A stretch of DNA of 64,000 bases. Origin: Jiangella alba (GTDB lineage Bacteria > Actinomycetota > Actinomycetes > Jiangellales > Jiangellaceae). Below, one piece after another: positions 1 to 8,749 of this stretch. The stretch is taken from assembly GCF_900106035.1 (NCBI RefSeq), contig NZ_FNUC01000003.1, positions 1,915,501-1,979,500 on the forward strand, written 5' to 3'. Position numbers and translations under genes: made by a program. Under the pieces are notes generated by a model, which worked only from the letters and a program-made list of their open reading frames with translations, was not told where the DNA came from and ran no database searches. Position 1 is the first letter of the stretch, and the number at the start of each line of letters is the position of its first letter.

Positions 1-1
1 C

Positions 2-373
2 CAGCGCTCCGGGTCCATCGTCAACATCGGCTCCATCTACGGTCTGGTGGGGCCGGACTTCCCGATGTACGAGGGCACCGAGATCACCTCGCCGCTGTTC
101 TACGCCTACGACAAGGCCGGCATGGTCGGCCTGACCCGGTACCTCGCCTCGGCGCTCGGCCGGTCCGGGGTACGGGTCAACTGCCTGTGCCCGGGCGGGC
201 TGTACAGCGGGCAGGGGCAGGCCTTCGTCGACGCCTACTCCGCCCGCGTGCCGCTGGGCCGGATGGCCGCCGAGGACGACGTCACGGGCGCGCTGGTGTT
301 CCTGGCGTCCGACGCGTCGGCCTACGTCACCGGCGTGACGCTGCCGGTCGACGGTGGCTGGACGGCGCGGTGA
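2..373 (+). CDS. SDR-family oxidoreductase, C-terminal part
   Basis: The frame is open from the left edge, so the gene begins outside the window; 123 residues are visible. They show the second half of a classical short-chain dehydrogenase: the SIVNIGS strand with the catalytic Ser region, the YxxxK catalytic pair in YAYDKAG, the GVRVNCLCPG strand, and the usual end VTGVTLPVDGGW. It should be a cytoplasmic NAD(P)-dependent alcohol or sugar dehydrogenase. The stop overlaps the GTG of the next dehydrogenase (GTGA), so it is the visible head of the first catabolic operon. Family assignment is firm; substrate is unknown. Confidence 0.9.
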   Translation, partial: QRSGSIVNIGSIYGLVGPDFPMYEGTEITSPLFYAYDKAGMVGLTRYLASALGRSGVRVNCLCPGGLYSGQGQAFVDAYSARVPLGRMAAEDDVTGALVFLASDASAYVTGVTLPVDGGWTAR

Positions 374-1398
374 GCGGGCCGGACCCGGGGCCGACCGGGA
401 TCGCGGTGCTCGGGTCGGGCGGCATCGCCCGCGCGCACGTCGCCGCGCTCGGCCGGGTGCCGGGGGTGCGGGTCACGCACGTGCTCGGCTCCGACCCGGC
501 CCGTGCGGCGCAGGTCGCCGCGCTGGCGCCCGGCGCCCGCGCCGCCACCGTGCTGGACGACGTCCTGGCCGACCCGGGCACCCACGGGGTGTACGTGTGC
601 GGGCGGACCGAGGACCATCCCGGCCGCACGCTGGCTGCGGTCGCGGCGGGCAAGCACGTCGTCGTGGAGAAGCCGCCGGCCCGCGACGTCGCCGACTTCG
701 ACGCCATGGTGCGTGCGGCGACGACGGCCGGTGTCCGGCTGATGGTCGGGCAGACGGTCCGGTTCCAGCCGGCCGTCGCGACGCTGGAGTCGGCCAGCCG
801 GTCCGGGCGCGTCGGCGACCCGCGGCTGCTGCACCTGAACTGGTACGTCGGGCACGTCTGGCCGGGCGCGTGGCGCAGCTGGCAGCTGGACCCGCGGCAG
901 TCCGGCGGGCACCTCGTCCACAACGGCATGCACCCGCTCGACCTCGCGATCTGGCTGCTCCGCGCACGGCCGGTGCGGGTCTTCACCCGTGGCTGGTGCA
1001 CGCACGCCCCCGACCTGCCGACGCCGGACAGCTTCCACCTGACCGTCCGCTTCGACGACGGCGGCCTGGCCATGATCGAGGTCTCCTACGGGCTGCGCGA
1101 ACCCGGCGACGTGCTGCGCCGGATGGTGCTCTGCGGCACCGAGGGCACGTTGGCCCACCACACCGCCGACGACGCCGCGGTGTCCGGCGGCGGACCACCG
1201 GCGCAACCCGCCTCGGTCGGGGACGCCGTCCAGCGGCAGGCCGAGCACGCGGCCGCCGTCGTCGCCGGACATGCCGAGCCACTGGTCGAGCTGCGGCACT
1301 CCCGGTGGGCCCTGGCGGCGGCGATCGCGGCCCAGCGGTCGCTGGAGACCGGGCAGCCGGTCGACATCGAGCCCGGGGGAGGAGACCTCGATGCCTGA
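370..1398 (+). CDS. Gfo/Idh/MocA family dehydrogenase (first copy)
   Basis: A 342-residue NAD(P)-dependent oxidoreductase, normal length for the family. The N-terminal Rossmann fold starts with VLGSGGIARAHV and the diagnostic EKP motif is EKPPARDV near residue 105. The C-terminal half is the usual beta-sheet domain with an HNGMHPLDL stretch that supplies the active-site His. I chose GTG at 370 because it overlaps the upstream stop and the Rossmann strand begins a few residues later; the open frame upstream is non-homologous. It probably oxidises a sugar or cyclitol. It is translationally coupled to the SDR before it and overlaps the next gene by 8 bases. Confidence 0.88.
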   Translation: MSGPDPGPTGIAVLGSGGIARAHVAALGRVPGVRVTHVLGSDPARAAQVAALAPGARAATVLDDVLADPGTHGVYVCGRTEDHPGRTLAAVAAGKHVVVEKPPARDVADFDAMVRAATTAGVRLMVGQTVRFQPAVATLESASRSGRVGDPRLLHLNWYVGHVWPGAWRSWQLDPRQSGGHLVHNGMHPLDLAIWLLRARPVRVFTRGWCTHAPDLPTPDSFHLTVRFDDGGLAMIEVSYGLREPGDVLRRMVLCGTEGTLAHHTADDAAVSGGGPPAQPASVGDAVQRQAEHAAAVVAGHAEPLVELRHSRWALAAAIAAQRSLETGQPVDIEPGGGDLDA

Positions 1399-2482
1399 AC
1401 CGCTGCGGACCGTGCTGGTGAGCGCGGTCCGGCACGCCGCCGGCTACGCCGAGCTGCTGGCCGCCCATCCCGGCTACGCCCTGGCCGGCGTCGCCGAGAG
1501 CGACGAGGCCGGTGCGGAGGCGCTGGCCGACGCCCGGGCCCTCGCCACCGCGACGTCGGTGCCGCTGTGGCGGCTGGAGGACGTCGGGGCGGATCGCGCC
1601 GACGTCGCGGTGATCTGCTCCGAGCCCACCCGGCACGCCGTCCTGGCCGAGCGGATGCTCGGGCTCGGCCTGCACGTCCTGGTCGACAAGCCGCTGGCCA
1701 CCGACGTCGCCGCGGCCCGGCGCGTGGTCGAGGCGGCCCGCGCCGCCGGACGCCACTGCGCCGTGGTGACCCGCGCGCTGGCGCCGCCCGTGCGCCGGCT
1801 GCGCGGCTGGGTCGACGACGGCCGGCTCGGGCTGCCGCGCAGCATCGACGCCGAGTTCCTGTCCAGCGGGACGCACTTCTCCGCCTCGGTCGAGCGGCCC
1901 GAACTGCTGACCGACCCGCGGCTGTCCGGCGGCGGCGAGGTGATGAACGTCCTCGGCTACCCCGTCGACGACATCCGCGCCGTCACCGGCTGTGAGCCGG
2001 TCGAGGTGTTCGCCGAGGCCGGGACGCTGTTCTGGGACGCGCACCGGTCGCACGGGGTGGAGGACGTCGCCGTCGTCTCGGCGCGGTTCACCCACGGCCT
2101 GGCGGCGTCGATCGTGGTGGGCCGGGTGCCGGTGGCGCCGGGTCCGGGGCCGGGCACGTACACCCTGCGGGTGATCGGCTCGCACGGCCACGCGGAGGTC
2201 GACGCGGGCGCGCCGGCCGTGCACCTGCACACCGCCACCGGCGCCGAGCCGATCCCGATCGACCGCGCGCCCGTGGTGGCGGTCCTGGACGACCTGCACG
2301 CCGGCATCCGCACCGGGCGCCGGCTCAGGTACGACTGCGCCGACGCGGCGATCGCGGTGGCGACCATCGACGCCGTCTACCGCTCGCTGGCCAGCGGCGC
2401 GCCGGCCCCGGTCGACACCGGGACGGCACCGAGACCGGTGGCGAACGTCTCGCCACCCACCAGAGAGGATGGACCACCTTGA
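1391..2482 (+). CDS. Gfo/Idh/MocA family dehydrogenase (second copy)
   Basis: 363 residues. The N-terminal nucleotide-binding half is less canonical (VLVSAVRHAAGYAELL instead of a clear GxGxxG), but VICSEPTRH and the VDKPLATDV motif (DKP replacing EKP) near residue 100 identify the family. The C-terminal half has a VMNVLGYPVDDI stretch at the position of the catalytic His loop, with Gly-Tyr-Pro where many members have G(M/G)H. The loss of a strict GxGxxG and of that His suggests a divergent or differently tuned enzyme. Start ATG 1391 has a GGAGGAG ribosome site 5 bases before it. Paired with the previous dehydrogenase, it may act on the next oxidation step. Confidence 0.82.
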   Translation: MPEPLRTVLVSAVRHAAGYAELLAAHPGYALAGVAESDEAGAEALADARALATATSVPLWRLEDVGADRADVAVICSEPTRHAVLAERMLGLGLHVLVDKPLATDVAAARRVVEAARAAGRHCAVVTRALAPPVRRLRGWVDDGRLGLPRSIDAEFLSSGTHFSASVERPELLTDPRLSGGGEVMNVLGYPVDDIRAVTGCEPVEVFAEAGTLFWDAHRSHGVEDVAVVSARFTHGLAASIVVGRVPVAPGPGPGTYTLRVIGSHGHAEVDAGAPAVHLHTATGAEPIPIDRAPVVAVLDDLHAGIRTGRRLRYDCADAAIAVATIDAVYRSLASGAPAPVDTGTAPRPVANVSPPTREDGPP

Positions 2483-2865
2483 TCGAACATTTCGCGCCGG
2501 ATCCCGACGCGTCGTACTCGCCGGCGGTACGCGCGGGCGGCTGGCTGTTCATCTCCGGCCAGGCGTCGACCGATCCGGAGACCGGTGCGTTCATCCCGGG
2601 CACCTTCGAGGAGGAGTTCATGCGCAGCGTGGAGAACCTGCGCCGCGTGCTGGCGCAGGCCGGCGGGAGGGAGGACCAGATCGTGAAGATCGCGGCCTTC
2701 GTCCGCGACGAGGCGAGCCTGCCCCGCTACAACGAGCTGTACCGCGAGACGTTCAAGCACCCCCGGCCGGCCCGGACGACCTCGTCGATGGGGTTCGACT
2801 TCCTCCAGGTCGAGCTGGAGTGCGTCGCCTACGTCGGCGATGAGGTTCCAGTAAGCGAAACGTAA
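2479..2865 (+). CDS. RidA/YjgF/UK114 family protein
   Basis: 128 residues, standard RidA length, starting at TTG 2479 that overlaps the previous stop (TTGA). Family signatures are GWLFISGQASTDPETG near residue 22, the central QAGGREDQIVKI helix-strand, and VELECVAYVGDE at the end. The usual Arg of the substrate pocket near position 105 appears to lie in RPARTTSSMGF. RidA proteins hydrolyse reactive enamines/imines such as 2-aminoacrylate made by PLP enzymes, which fits the PLP lyase encoded at 12.6 kb. It closes the first run; a promoter follows. Confidence 0.88.
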   Translation: MIEHFAPDPDASYSPAVRAGGWLFISGQASTDPETGAFIPGTFEEEFMRSVENLRRVLAQAGGREDQIVKIAAFVRDEASLPRYNELYRETFKHPRPARTTSSMGFDFLQVELECVAYVGDEVPVSET

Positions 2866-2892
2866 CGGTCCAATTTCGTGCCCCCGGAACTC

Positions 2893-2928
2893 TTGACACC
2901 GGAGCCCGGGTCGACAGACTACTGAAAC
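2893..2928 (+). promoter_or_regulatory. Predicted promoter of the 13-kb operon
   Basis: TTGACA at 2893-2898 is a perfect -35 box. CAGACT at 2915-2920, 16 bases on, fits the actinobacterial TANNNT -10 in its second A and last T. The start site would fall near 2928, just before the palindrome at 2934. It sits in the only sizeable gap (150 bases) between the first gene run and the aldolase. Confidence 0.5.
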
Positions 2929-2933
2929 AACGC

Positions 2934-2950
2934 GTTCTGATTGGTGGAAC
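2934..2950. promoter_or_regulatory. Putative IclR operator, copy 1
   Basis: GTTC-N9-GAAC palindrome (GTTCTGATTGGTGGAAC); with flanks it is GCGTTC/GAACGC. The same pattern and spacing recur at 16259, in front of the third run of the locus. It lies a few bases downstream of the predicted transcription start, a position suited to repression. Two IclR regulators are encoded in the locus. Confidence 0.5.
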
Positions 2951-3015
2951 GCAGGTGTCGGTCGCAAGACCAGAAGTCGTCCCCCATCCGACCGAATCTT
3001 CGTGTGGAGAGATAC

Positions 3016-3939
3016 ATGACCGACCGAGCCCTACCGACCGGCGTCGTGACTCCGCTGGTGGTGTTCCGCACCGAGGACGGCGCGACCGACCGCGCCGCCA
3101 CCAAGGCCCTGGTCGAGCACCAGATCGCGGCGGGCGTCCGTGGCCTGCTGGTCAACGGCTCGACCGGGGAGCTGGGCAACCTGGCCCCGGCCGAGCGGTC
3201 GGCCGTCCTGCGCGCCGTCGTGGAGACGGCGGCCGGGCGGGTGCCGGTCTGGGCCGGGGTCGCCGGGCTCGGCACCGCGGACGCCGTGACGGCCGCGCGG
3301 GAGGCCGAGGCCGACGGCGCCGACGCCGCGCTGGTGCTGCCGCCGCTGTTCTTCGACACCAGCGACGCCGAGCTGGCCGAGCACTTCCGCACGGTCGCCG
3401 CGGCCATCGGCATTCCGGTGCTGGCCTACGACGTGCCGGCGCGGGCGCCGCGCAAGCTGCCGGTGCCGCTCGTGCGCGAGCTCGCCGAGGAGGGCGTGCT
3501 GCGCGGCCTGAAGGACTCGTCGGGCAACCTGACGGCGGGACGGCAGCTGTGCGCGGCCACCGAGCACGTGGCCGGCTTCGCCACCTACCTCGGGTCGGAG
3601 ATCACCCTCGACCTGGCCGCGTACCTCGGCTTCGACGGCGTGGTGCCGGGGCTGGCGAACATCCTGCCCGGGTCCGCGGTCGAGGTGTTCGACGCCGCGC
3701 GCTCCGGCGACCCGGCCCGGGCCGCCGAGGCCCAGCGCACCTACCAGCGGCTGCTGGGCATCCTGGACGTGCCGCTGGACGGCGCCGGGTTCTCGGCCCG
3801 CGCCATCGCCGCGATCAAGGTGGCCGCCGCCGTCGTCATGGACCTGCCGGCGCCCGGCACGACGGCGCCGTTCACGCAGCCCGACGCCGCGTTCGTGGCC
3901 GCGGTGACGGACATCGTCCAGCAGTCGCGGACGAACTGA
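3016..3939 (+). CDS. DapA/NanA-family aldolase or lyase
   Basis: 307 residues, a TIM-barrel class I aldolase of the dihydrodipicolinate synthase / N-acetylneuraminate lyase family. The phosphate/carboxylate loop is NGSTGELGNL near residue 45, the catalytic Tyr is in LAYDVP (usually YNxP) near 136, and the Schiff-base Lys is in LRGLKDSSGN near 163. Members cleave or form pyruvate-linked sugar acids or amino-sugar acids. Start ATG 3016 gives the standard N-terminus (GVVTPLVVF); the longer frame upstream covers the promoter and operator. First gene of the long operon, overlapping the next gene by one base. With two sialidase-fold neighbours a 2-keto sugar acid substrate is plausible, but not proven. 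Confidence 0.88.
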   Translation: MTDRALPTGVVTPLVVFRTEDGATDRAATKALVEHQIAAGVRGLLVNGSTGELGNLAPAERSAVLRAVVETAAGRVPVWAGVAGLGTADAVTAAREAEADGADAALVLPPLFFDTSDAELAEHFRTVAAAIGIPVLAYDVPARAPRKLPVPLVRELAEEGVLRGLKDSSGNLTAGRQLCAATEHVAGFATYLGSEITLDLAAYLGFDGVVPGLANILPGSAVEVFDAARSGDPARAAEAQRTYQRLLGILDVPLDGAGFSARAIAAIKVAAAVVMDLPAPGTTAPFTQPDAAFVAAVTDIVQQSRTN

Positions 3940-5099
3940 TGACGACCCTGACCTCCGAGTGGGCGGTCACCGGGAGCGGTGTCGTCGTCGATGCCGTGCC
4001 GGCCATGTTCCCGGGCCTCACCTGGGCCGGCGACGAGCTGCTGGCGAGCTACTCCACGGTGCCCGACGGCTGGCCGGGCGGCACCGTCGGTGTCGTGCGG
4101 TCCGGCGACGGCGGCCGGAGCTGGTCGCCGCCGCACACAGTCGCGGAGCCGGCCGACGGCCTCGACGCGGTGCTCAACGCCGTCGGCATGACGACCCTGC
4201 GCGACGGCACCGTCCTGCTGCCGTACAACGGAGTGCGCTGGACGCCGGGCGAGGGCGTGGGCGGCCGCGTCATCAGCCTGCACCTGCTGCGCTCGGCCGA
4301 CGGCGGCCGGACCTGGACCGGCGGCGCGCCGATCGACCTCGGCTTCCACGGGCCGTGCGTCTACGGACGGCTGATGGAGCTGCCCGGCGGCCGGCTGCTC
4401 TGGCCCGTCTGGGGCCAGCGGACCGTCGCCGAGCGGTGGCGGTCGGTGCTGCTGGAGTCCGCCGACGGCGGGCACACCTGGTCCGTCGGCGCCACCATCG
4501 GCTACGACCCGGACGCCCGGCTGGCCGGCGCGTACGCGACGCCGGCCGAGGGCGGTCTCGGCGCCGACGGGAACCCGGACGTCGCGCGCACCGCCGACCC
4601 CGACTTCCGCCCGCACAGCCCGATCGACGGGTTCACCGAGACCACGGTCGTCCCCACCGGCGACGGCCGGCTGCTGGCCGTGCTGCGCCAGCAGGGCGTC
4701 GGGGGCGACGACACCATGCAGCTGTTCGGCTCGGAGTCGGCCGACGATGGCGCCACCTGGACGACGCCGGCGCTGATCGGCTTCGCCGGCATGTCGCCGT
4801 TGCTGCACCGCGCGGCGGACGGCGCGATCCTGCTGGCCACTCGCCGGTTCGCGCCCGAGGGCGGTCCGACGCCGGCGGGCGTCGAGGTGCGGGTCAGCCA
4901 GGACGGCGGCCGTTCCTGGTCGGCGCCGCTGCCGCTGCGTGACCCGCACGGCTACCAGCACACCGCGGAGTACCAGTGCGGCTACCCGGCGATGGCCGAC
5001 CTCGCCGACGGCTCCGTGCTCACCGTCTTCTACAGCTATGCGCCCGGCCGAGGCCGGTTCCTGGCCTGGAACACTCTGCGACTGGGAGGAACCCGATGA
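3939..5099 (+). CDS. Sialidase-fold (BNR/Asp-box) protein, cytoplasmic
   Basis: 386 residues with five Asp boxes of the S-x-D-x-G-x-T/S-W type: SGDGGRSW (residue 55), SADGGRTW, SADGGHTW, SADDGATW and SQDGGRSW. These mark a six-bladed beta-propeller of the exo-sialidase superfamily. No signal peptide is visible, so it should act inside the cell on an imported substrate. ATG 3939 overlaps the aldolase stop and the propeller starts at once after it. The fold is certain; true sialidase activity is not, because the three-Arg cluster cannot be assigned with confidence from sequence alone and many relatives act on other sugars. Confidence 0.82.
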   Translation: MTTLTSEWAVTGSGVVVDAVPAMFPGLTWAGDELLASYSTVPDGWPGGTVGVVRSGDGGRSWSPPHTVAEPADGLDAVLNAVGMTTLRDGTVLLPYNGVRWTPGEGVGGRVISLHLLRSADGGRTWTGGAPIDLGFHGPCVYGRLMELPGGRLLWPVWGQRTVAERWRSVLLESADGGHTWSVGATIGYDPDARLAGAYATPAEGGLGADGNPDVARTADPDFRPHSPIDGFTETTVVPTGDGRLLAVLRQQGVGGDDTMQLFGSESADDGATWTTPALIGFAGMSPLLHRAADGAILLATRRFAPEGGPTPAGVEVRVSQDGGRSWSAPLPLRDPHGYQHTAEYQCGYPAMADLADGSVLTVFYSYAPGRGRFLAWNTLRLGGTR

Positions 5100-7084
5100 C
5101 GCGTTCGCCCGCTCTGCTGGCGCTGGCGACCGGCGTGGCGCTCGCGCTCGCCGGCGCCGCCCCCGCTCCGGTCGCCGCCGGCGCCACCGAAGCGCCCGAC
5201 CCGGCGCTGCGCGTCGTCGACGCCTGGAACGTGACCGGCCCGGAGACCTTCCCCGGCGAGGCGACGCTGCCGGCCCAACGCCCGGCGCTCACCCGCGCGC
5301 CCAACGGCGACCTGCTGGCCGCGTTCAACACCTCCGGCGACGCGCACCCGGGCGGTCAGCTGCGGCTGATCAGGTCTGCCGACGAGGGCCGGACCTGGGG
5401 GCCGTCCGAGGTCGTGGCCGAGCCGAGGCTGTTCGGCACCCGCGGCAGCATCTCGGCCACCCGCGGCATCGCCACGCTGTCCGACGGCACCATCCTGCTG
5501 CCGTACAACGACGCGGTGAACCACACGAACTACAACAACCGCGAGTCGGTGCTGTTCGTGGCGCGGTCGACGGACAGTGGACAGACGTGGACCGGTCGCG
5601 ACGAGCCGGTCGAGCTGCCGATCCCGATCCGCGAGGCGCACGTCGGCGGCAGCCGGATCGTCGAACTGGACGACGGCACCCTGCTGCTGCCGATCTGGGG
5701 CGCGCTCGAGCTGGTCGACGGCTGGGAGACCGACCCGATGCGCTGGCGCTCCGGCGTGCTGCGCTCCTTCGACGGCGGGCAGACCTGGTCCGACTACCGG
5801 ACCATCGCCTACGACCCCAACAACCCGCCGCAGTTCCCGCCGTTCCACAGTGCCAACTACACCAGCGGCGCGAACGAGCTGGCCCTGCACGAGCTGCCGG
5901 ACGGCCGCATCGTCGCGGTGGTCCGCTATGCCACGGGCGTCGGCCCCAACCGGGCCCAGGTGTACCTGTCCTACTCGTCCGACGCCGGCGCGACCTGGAC
6001 GGCGCCGGTGGCCACCGGCCAGCAGGCGGAGGCGCTGTCGCTGACGTACGCACCCTGCACCGACCGGCTGGCCGAGGGCCAGGCCAAGCTGATCATGGGC
6101 CACCGCGAGCTCGACGCCGCGGGCACCCGCATCGGCCAGGCCGCCCTGCACACCTCGTTCGACGGCGGCGTCACGTGGACCGGCAAGGTCCGGCTGCGTG
6201 ACCCGTCCGGCGCGGCCAACCTGGGCGCCGCGACCGGCGAGCCGGACTTCCTGCGGCTCTCCGACGACCGGCTGCTGGTGCTGTTCCAGGTGTTCCTGCC
6301 CGGGCAGCCGGCGAAGATCGTCGCCAACGTCGTCGAGGACGCCACGGACGCGGCGACCTGCCAGGCGCAGGCCGACGCCGCGGCCGCGACGGCGCAGACG
6401 ACACCCACGTTCTTCGTCGACCGCGCGGACCGCGACCAGTGGGCCTGGCCGTTCGCCAGCCGCAAGGTCAGCCACCCGGCGACGGCCACCGTCGGCGCCG
6501 TGCTCGACGCGGCCGCCGCCGGACTGTCCTGCGCCGGCCCCGGCCTCCGGCTGACCCTGGACGGCCGGACCCTGGACCGGTCGGACACCCTGGCCGCGGC
6601 CGGTGTCGGCAACGGAGCGGTGCTGCGACTGAGCGGGCCGCCGCCGAGCCGGCCGTGGCGGGTCGGGTTCGCCGAACTGGACACCGCGCCGCAGACCCGG
6701 CACGTCTACGGCTGGGACCGGGCCTGCGCGCCCGCGTCCCTGGCGCTGGACTACCGGGCCCGCTCGCTCGGCCTGGACGTGCGCATCCCCGCCGCCCACC
6801 GCATCAGCGCCGTCGAACTGCGCGACCGGGATGCCGCGACCCGGCTCACCGGCGCGGACTACCGGCTGTTCAGCAGCCCGGACAACGAGACCTACACCGA
6901 GATCACCGGCTGGTCGTTCAGCTCTCGCGTGGTGGACGGCCGGGTGGTGCACCGGTTCGACGGCCTCGCGGTGACCGACCGCTACCTGAAGATCCATCAG
7001 CCGCACACGACCACGTCGTACAGCTTCGTGCTGGCCGACGCGCGCGCTGACGTCAACGTGGAGTTCGCCAGCCGGCGCCGTTGA
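5096..7084 (+). CDS. Secreted sialidase-fold protein with C-terminal accessory domains
   Basis: 662 residues. A signal peptide (MTRSP, hydrophobic run, cleavage near PVAAGA) directs export. Residues about 35-430 form a sialidase propeller with five Asp boxes (SADEGRTW, STDSGQTW, SFDGGQTW, SSDAGATW, SFDGGVTW). Residues about 445-520 look like a small beta-grasp, ubiquitin-like unit (LRLTLDGRTLDRSD, then GNGAVLRLSG). The last 140 residues resemble a discoidin-like carbohydrate-binding domain (HRISAVELRDRDAATRLTG, RYLKIHQPH). It would release units from an external glycan for the ABC importer that follows. ATGA overlap with the previous gene. The accessory domains are inferred by eye. Confidence 0.8.
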   Translation: MTRSPALLALATGVALALAGAAPAPVAAGATEAPDPALRVVDAWNVTGPETFPGEATLPAQRPALTRAPNGDLLAAFNTSGDAHPGGQLRLIRSADEGRTWGPSEVVAEPRLFGTRGSISATRGIATLSDGTILLPYNDAVNHTNYNNRESVLFVARSTDSGQTWTGRDEPVELPIPIREAHVGGSRIVELDDGTLLLPIWGALELVDGWETDPMRWRSGVLRSFDGGQTWSDYRTIAYDPNNPPQFPPFHSANYTSGANELALHELPDGRIVAVVRYATGVGPNRAQVYLSYSSDAGATWTAPVATGQQAEALSLTYAPCTDRLAEGQAKLIMGHRELDAAGTRIGQAALHTSFDGGVTWTGKVRLRDPSGAANLGAATGEPDFLRLSDDRLLVLFQVFLPGQPAKIVANVVEDATDAATCQAQADAAAATAQTTPTFFVDRADRDQWAWPFASRKVSHPATATVGAVLDAAAAGLSCAGPGLRLTLDGRTLDRSDTLAAAGVGNGAVLRLSGPPPSRPWRVGFAELDTAPQTRHVYGWDRACAPASLALDYRARSLGLDVRIPAAHRISAVELRDRDAATRLTGADYRLFSSPDNETYTEITGWSFSSRVVDGRVVHRFDGLAVTDRYLKIHQPHTTTSYSFVLADARADVNVEFASRRR

Positions 7085-7116
7085 GGCGCCCGGCTCGACA
7101 TTGGAGGGGCACTACC

Positions 7117-8748
7117 GTGATTGGACGACGTAATCGGTCGATCGCCGCAGCTCTGGCCGGCCTGGCCCTGCTGGCGGCGGCCGCCTGCTCCGGTCCCGAC
7201 GAGGACACCGGTGCGACCGGCGGCGAGTCCGGCGCGCCCGCCGGTGACCGCGAGGTGACGGTCCAGCTCTACCAGGCGCCGCGCGGGTTCAGTCCGCTGC
7301 TCGCGTCGATCGGCCCGGACCACCTGATGGAGCAGCTGCACTGGGACTCGCTGGTGTCGGCGACCGCCGACGGCGAGTACGGCCCGCGGCTGGCCGAGAG
7401 CTGGGAGGTCTCGCCGGACGGCACGACCTGGACCTTCCACCTGCGCGACGACGTGCTGTGGAGCGACGGCGAGCCGTTCACCTCCGAGGACGTGCTGTTC
7501 ACCTACAACGTGTACGCCAACCCGGCCACCGGCAGCGCCTACGCGGGCAAGTTCGGCACCGTCACCGGCGCCGCGGCGCTGGCCGATGGCACGGCCGACG
7601 CCGTCGCCGGCTTCCAGGCGCCGGACGAGCACACGTTCGTGATCCAGCTCGACGCGCCGAACGTGGCGCTGCTGGACGAGCTGGTGCAGCCGATCCTGTT
7701 CATCCTGCCGCAGCACGTGGTCGGCGAGCTTCCGCTGGAAGGCCTTGCGGACAACCCGTTCTTCCGCGAGCCCACCGTGGGCCTCGGGCCGTACGTGTTC
7801 CAGCGCTGGGTCACCGACGACCAGGTCGAGTTCGCGGCCAACCCGGAGTACCGCGACGAGCTGGGCCTGGACCGGATCTTCACGCAGTACGTGACCACGG
7901 ATGTCGCGACCGCCCAGCTGGAGACCGGCGAGATCGACTTCGCCCAGGTGGCGGCGCCGGACGTCGCCCGCGTCGAGGGCCTCGACGGCGTCACGCTGCA
8001 TCGCGCCGAAGGCCCGGGCGTGCTGGCGCTGCACACCGCGATCGACTCCGGCAAGCTCGCCGACCCGCGCATCCGCCAGGCGATCATGTACGCCATCGAC
8101 CGCGAGGCGCTGGTCGAGGAGGTGCTGGCCGGCGAGGGCAAGGTCGTCGACACGCTGGTGCACGGCCCGGCGTGGGCCATGCCGGACGACCTCACGCACT
8201 ACGGGTACGACCCGGACAAGGCGCGGGAGCTGCTGGCCGAGGCCGGCTGGGACCCGGCGACGCCGGTCCGCCTCGAGATCGTCCCCGGTCAGCGCGACCG
8301 GGACACCACGATGACGATCGTCGCCGCCCAGCTGCAGGAGGTCGGCATCAACGCCCAGGTGCAGCCGTACGAGGCAGCTCAGCTGTCCGAGTCGATCGGC
8401 AACCGCGACTTCGACCTGCTCATCTCCGGCTACGGCCTGTTCACCATCGACCCGGCCTCGATGAACGCCCGGCTGACGTGCGCTCAGGTCGGCGGCGCGA
8501 ACATCTCCGCGTACTGCAACGAGGAGCTGGACGCACTGCTCCAGCAGGGCATCGCCACCACCGATCAGGCCGAGCGCGAGTCCATCTACGCGCAGGCGCA
8601 GAAGATCGTCAACGAGGAGGTGCCGATCTTCGTGCTCTACGTGCCGAACACGCTCGCGGCCACGAGCGACCGCCTGCAGGGCTTCGAGCTGAACCCCTCG
8701 ACGGTCGACGCCTTCTGGAACGCGGCCGAGTGGACCGTGAGCAGCTGA
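7117..8748 (+). CDS. ABC importer substrate-binding lipoprotein, family 5 (Dpp/Opp type)
   Basis: 543 residues. GTG 7117 follows a GGAGGGG ribosome site and opens a lipoprotein signal: Arg-rich start, hydrophobic stretch and lipobox LLAAAACS with the lipidated Cys near residue 24. The mature part has the family-5 pattern GPRLAESWEVSPDGTTWTFHLRDDV split over residues 90-120, and PDKARELLAEAGWD. It binds an oligopeptide-like or glycoconjugate ligand outside the membrane and hands it to the two permeases just downstream (gap of one base). The Cys in CAQVG and YCNEELD may form a disulfide in the mature protein. Confidence 0.93.
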   Translation: MIGRRNRSIAAALAGLALLAAAACSGPDEDTGATGGESGAPAGDREVTVQLYQAPRGFSPLLASIGPDHLMEQLHWDSLVSATADGEYGPRLAESWEVSPDGTTWTFHLRDDVLWSDGEPFTSEDVLFTYNVYANPATGSAYAGKFGTVTGAAALADGTADAVAGFQAPDEHTFVIQLDAPNVALLDELVQPILFILPQHVVGELPLEGLADNPFFREPTVGLGPYVFQRWVTDDQVEFAANPEYRDELGLDRIFTQYVTTDVATAQLETGEIDFAQVAAPDVARVEGLDGVTLHRAEGPGVLALHTAIDSGKLADPRIRQAIMYAIDREALVEEVLAGEGKVVDTLVHGPAWAMPDDLTHYGYDPDKARELLAEAGWDPATPVRLEIVPGQRDRDTTMTIVAAQLQEVGINAQVQPYEAAQLSESIGNRDFDLLISGYGLFTIDPASMNARLTCAQVGGANISAYCNEELDALLQQGIATTDQAERESIYAQAQKIVNEEVPIFVLYVPNTLAATSDRLQGFELNPSTVDAFWNAAEWTVSS

Positions 8749-8749
8749 C

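Noticed and set aside
2955-3938. N-terminal extension of the cytoplasmic sialidase-fold gene over the aldolase
   Set aside because: Runs in another frame across a clear DapA-family gene; the propeller begins right after ATG 3939.
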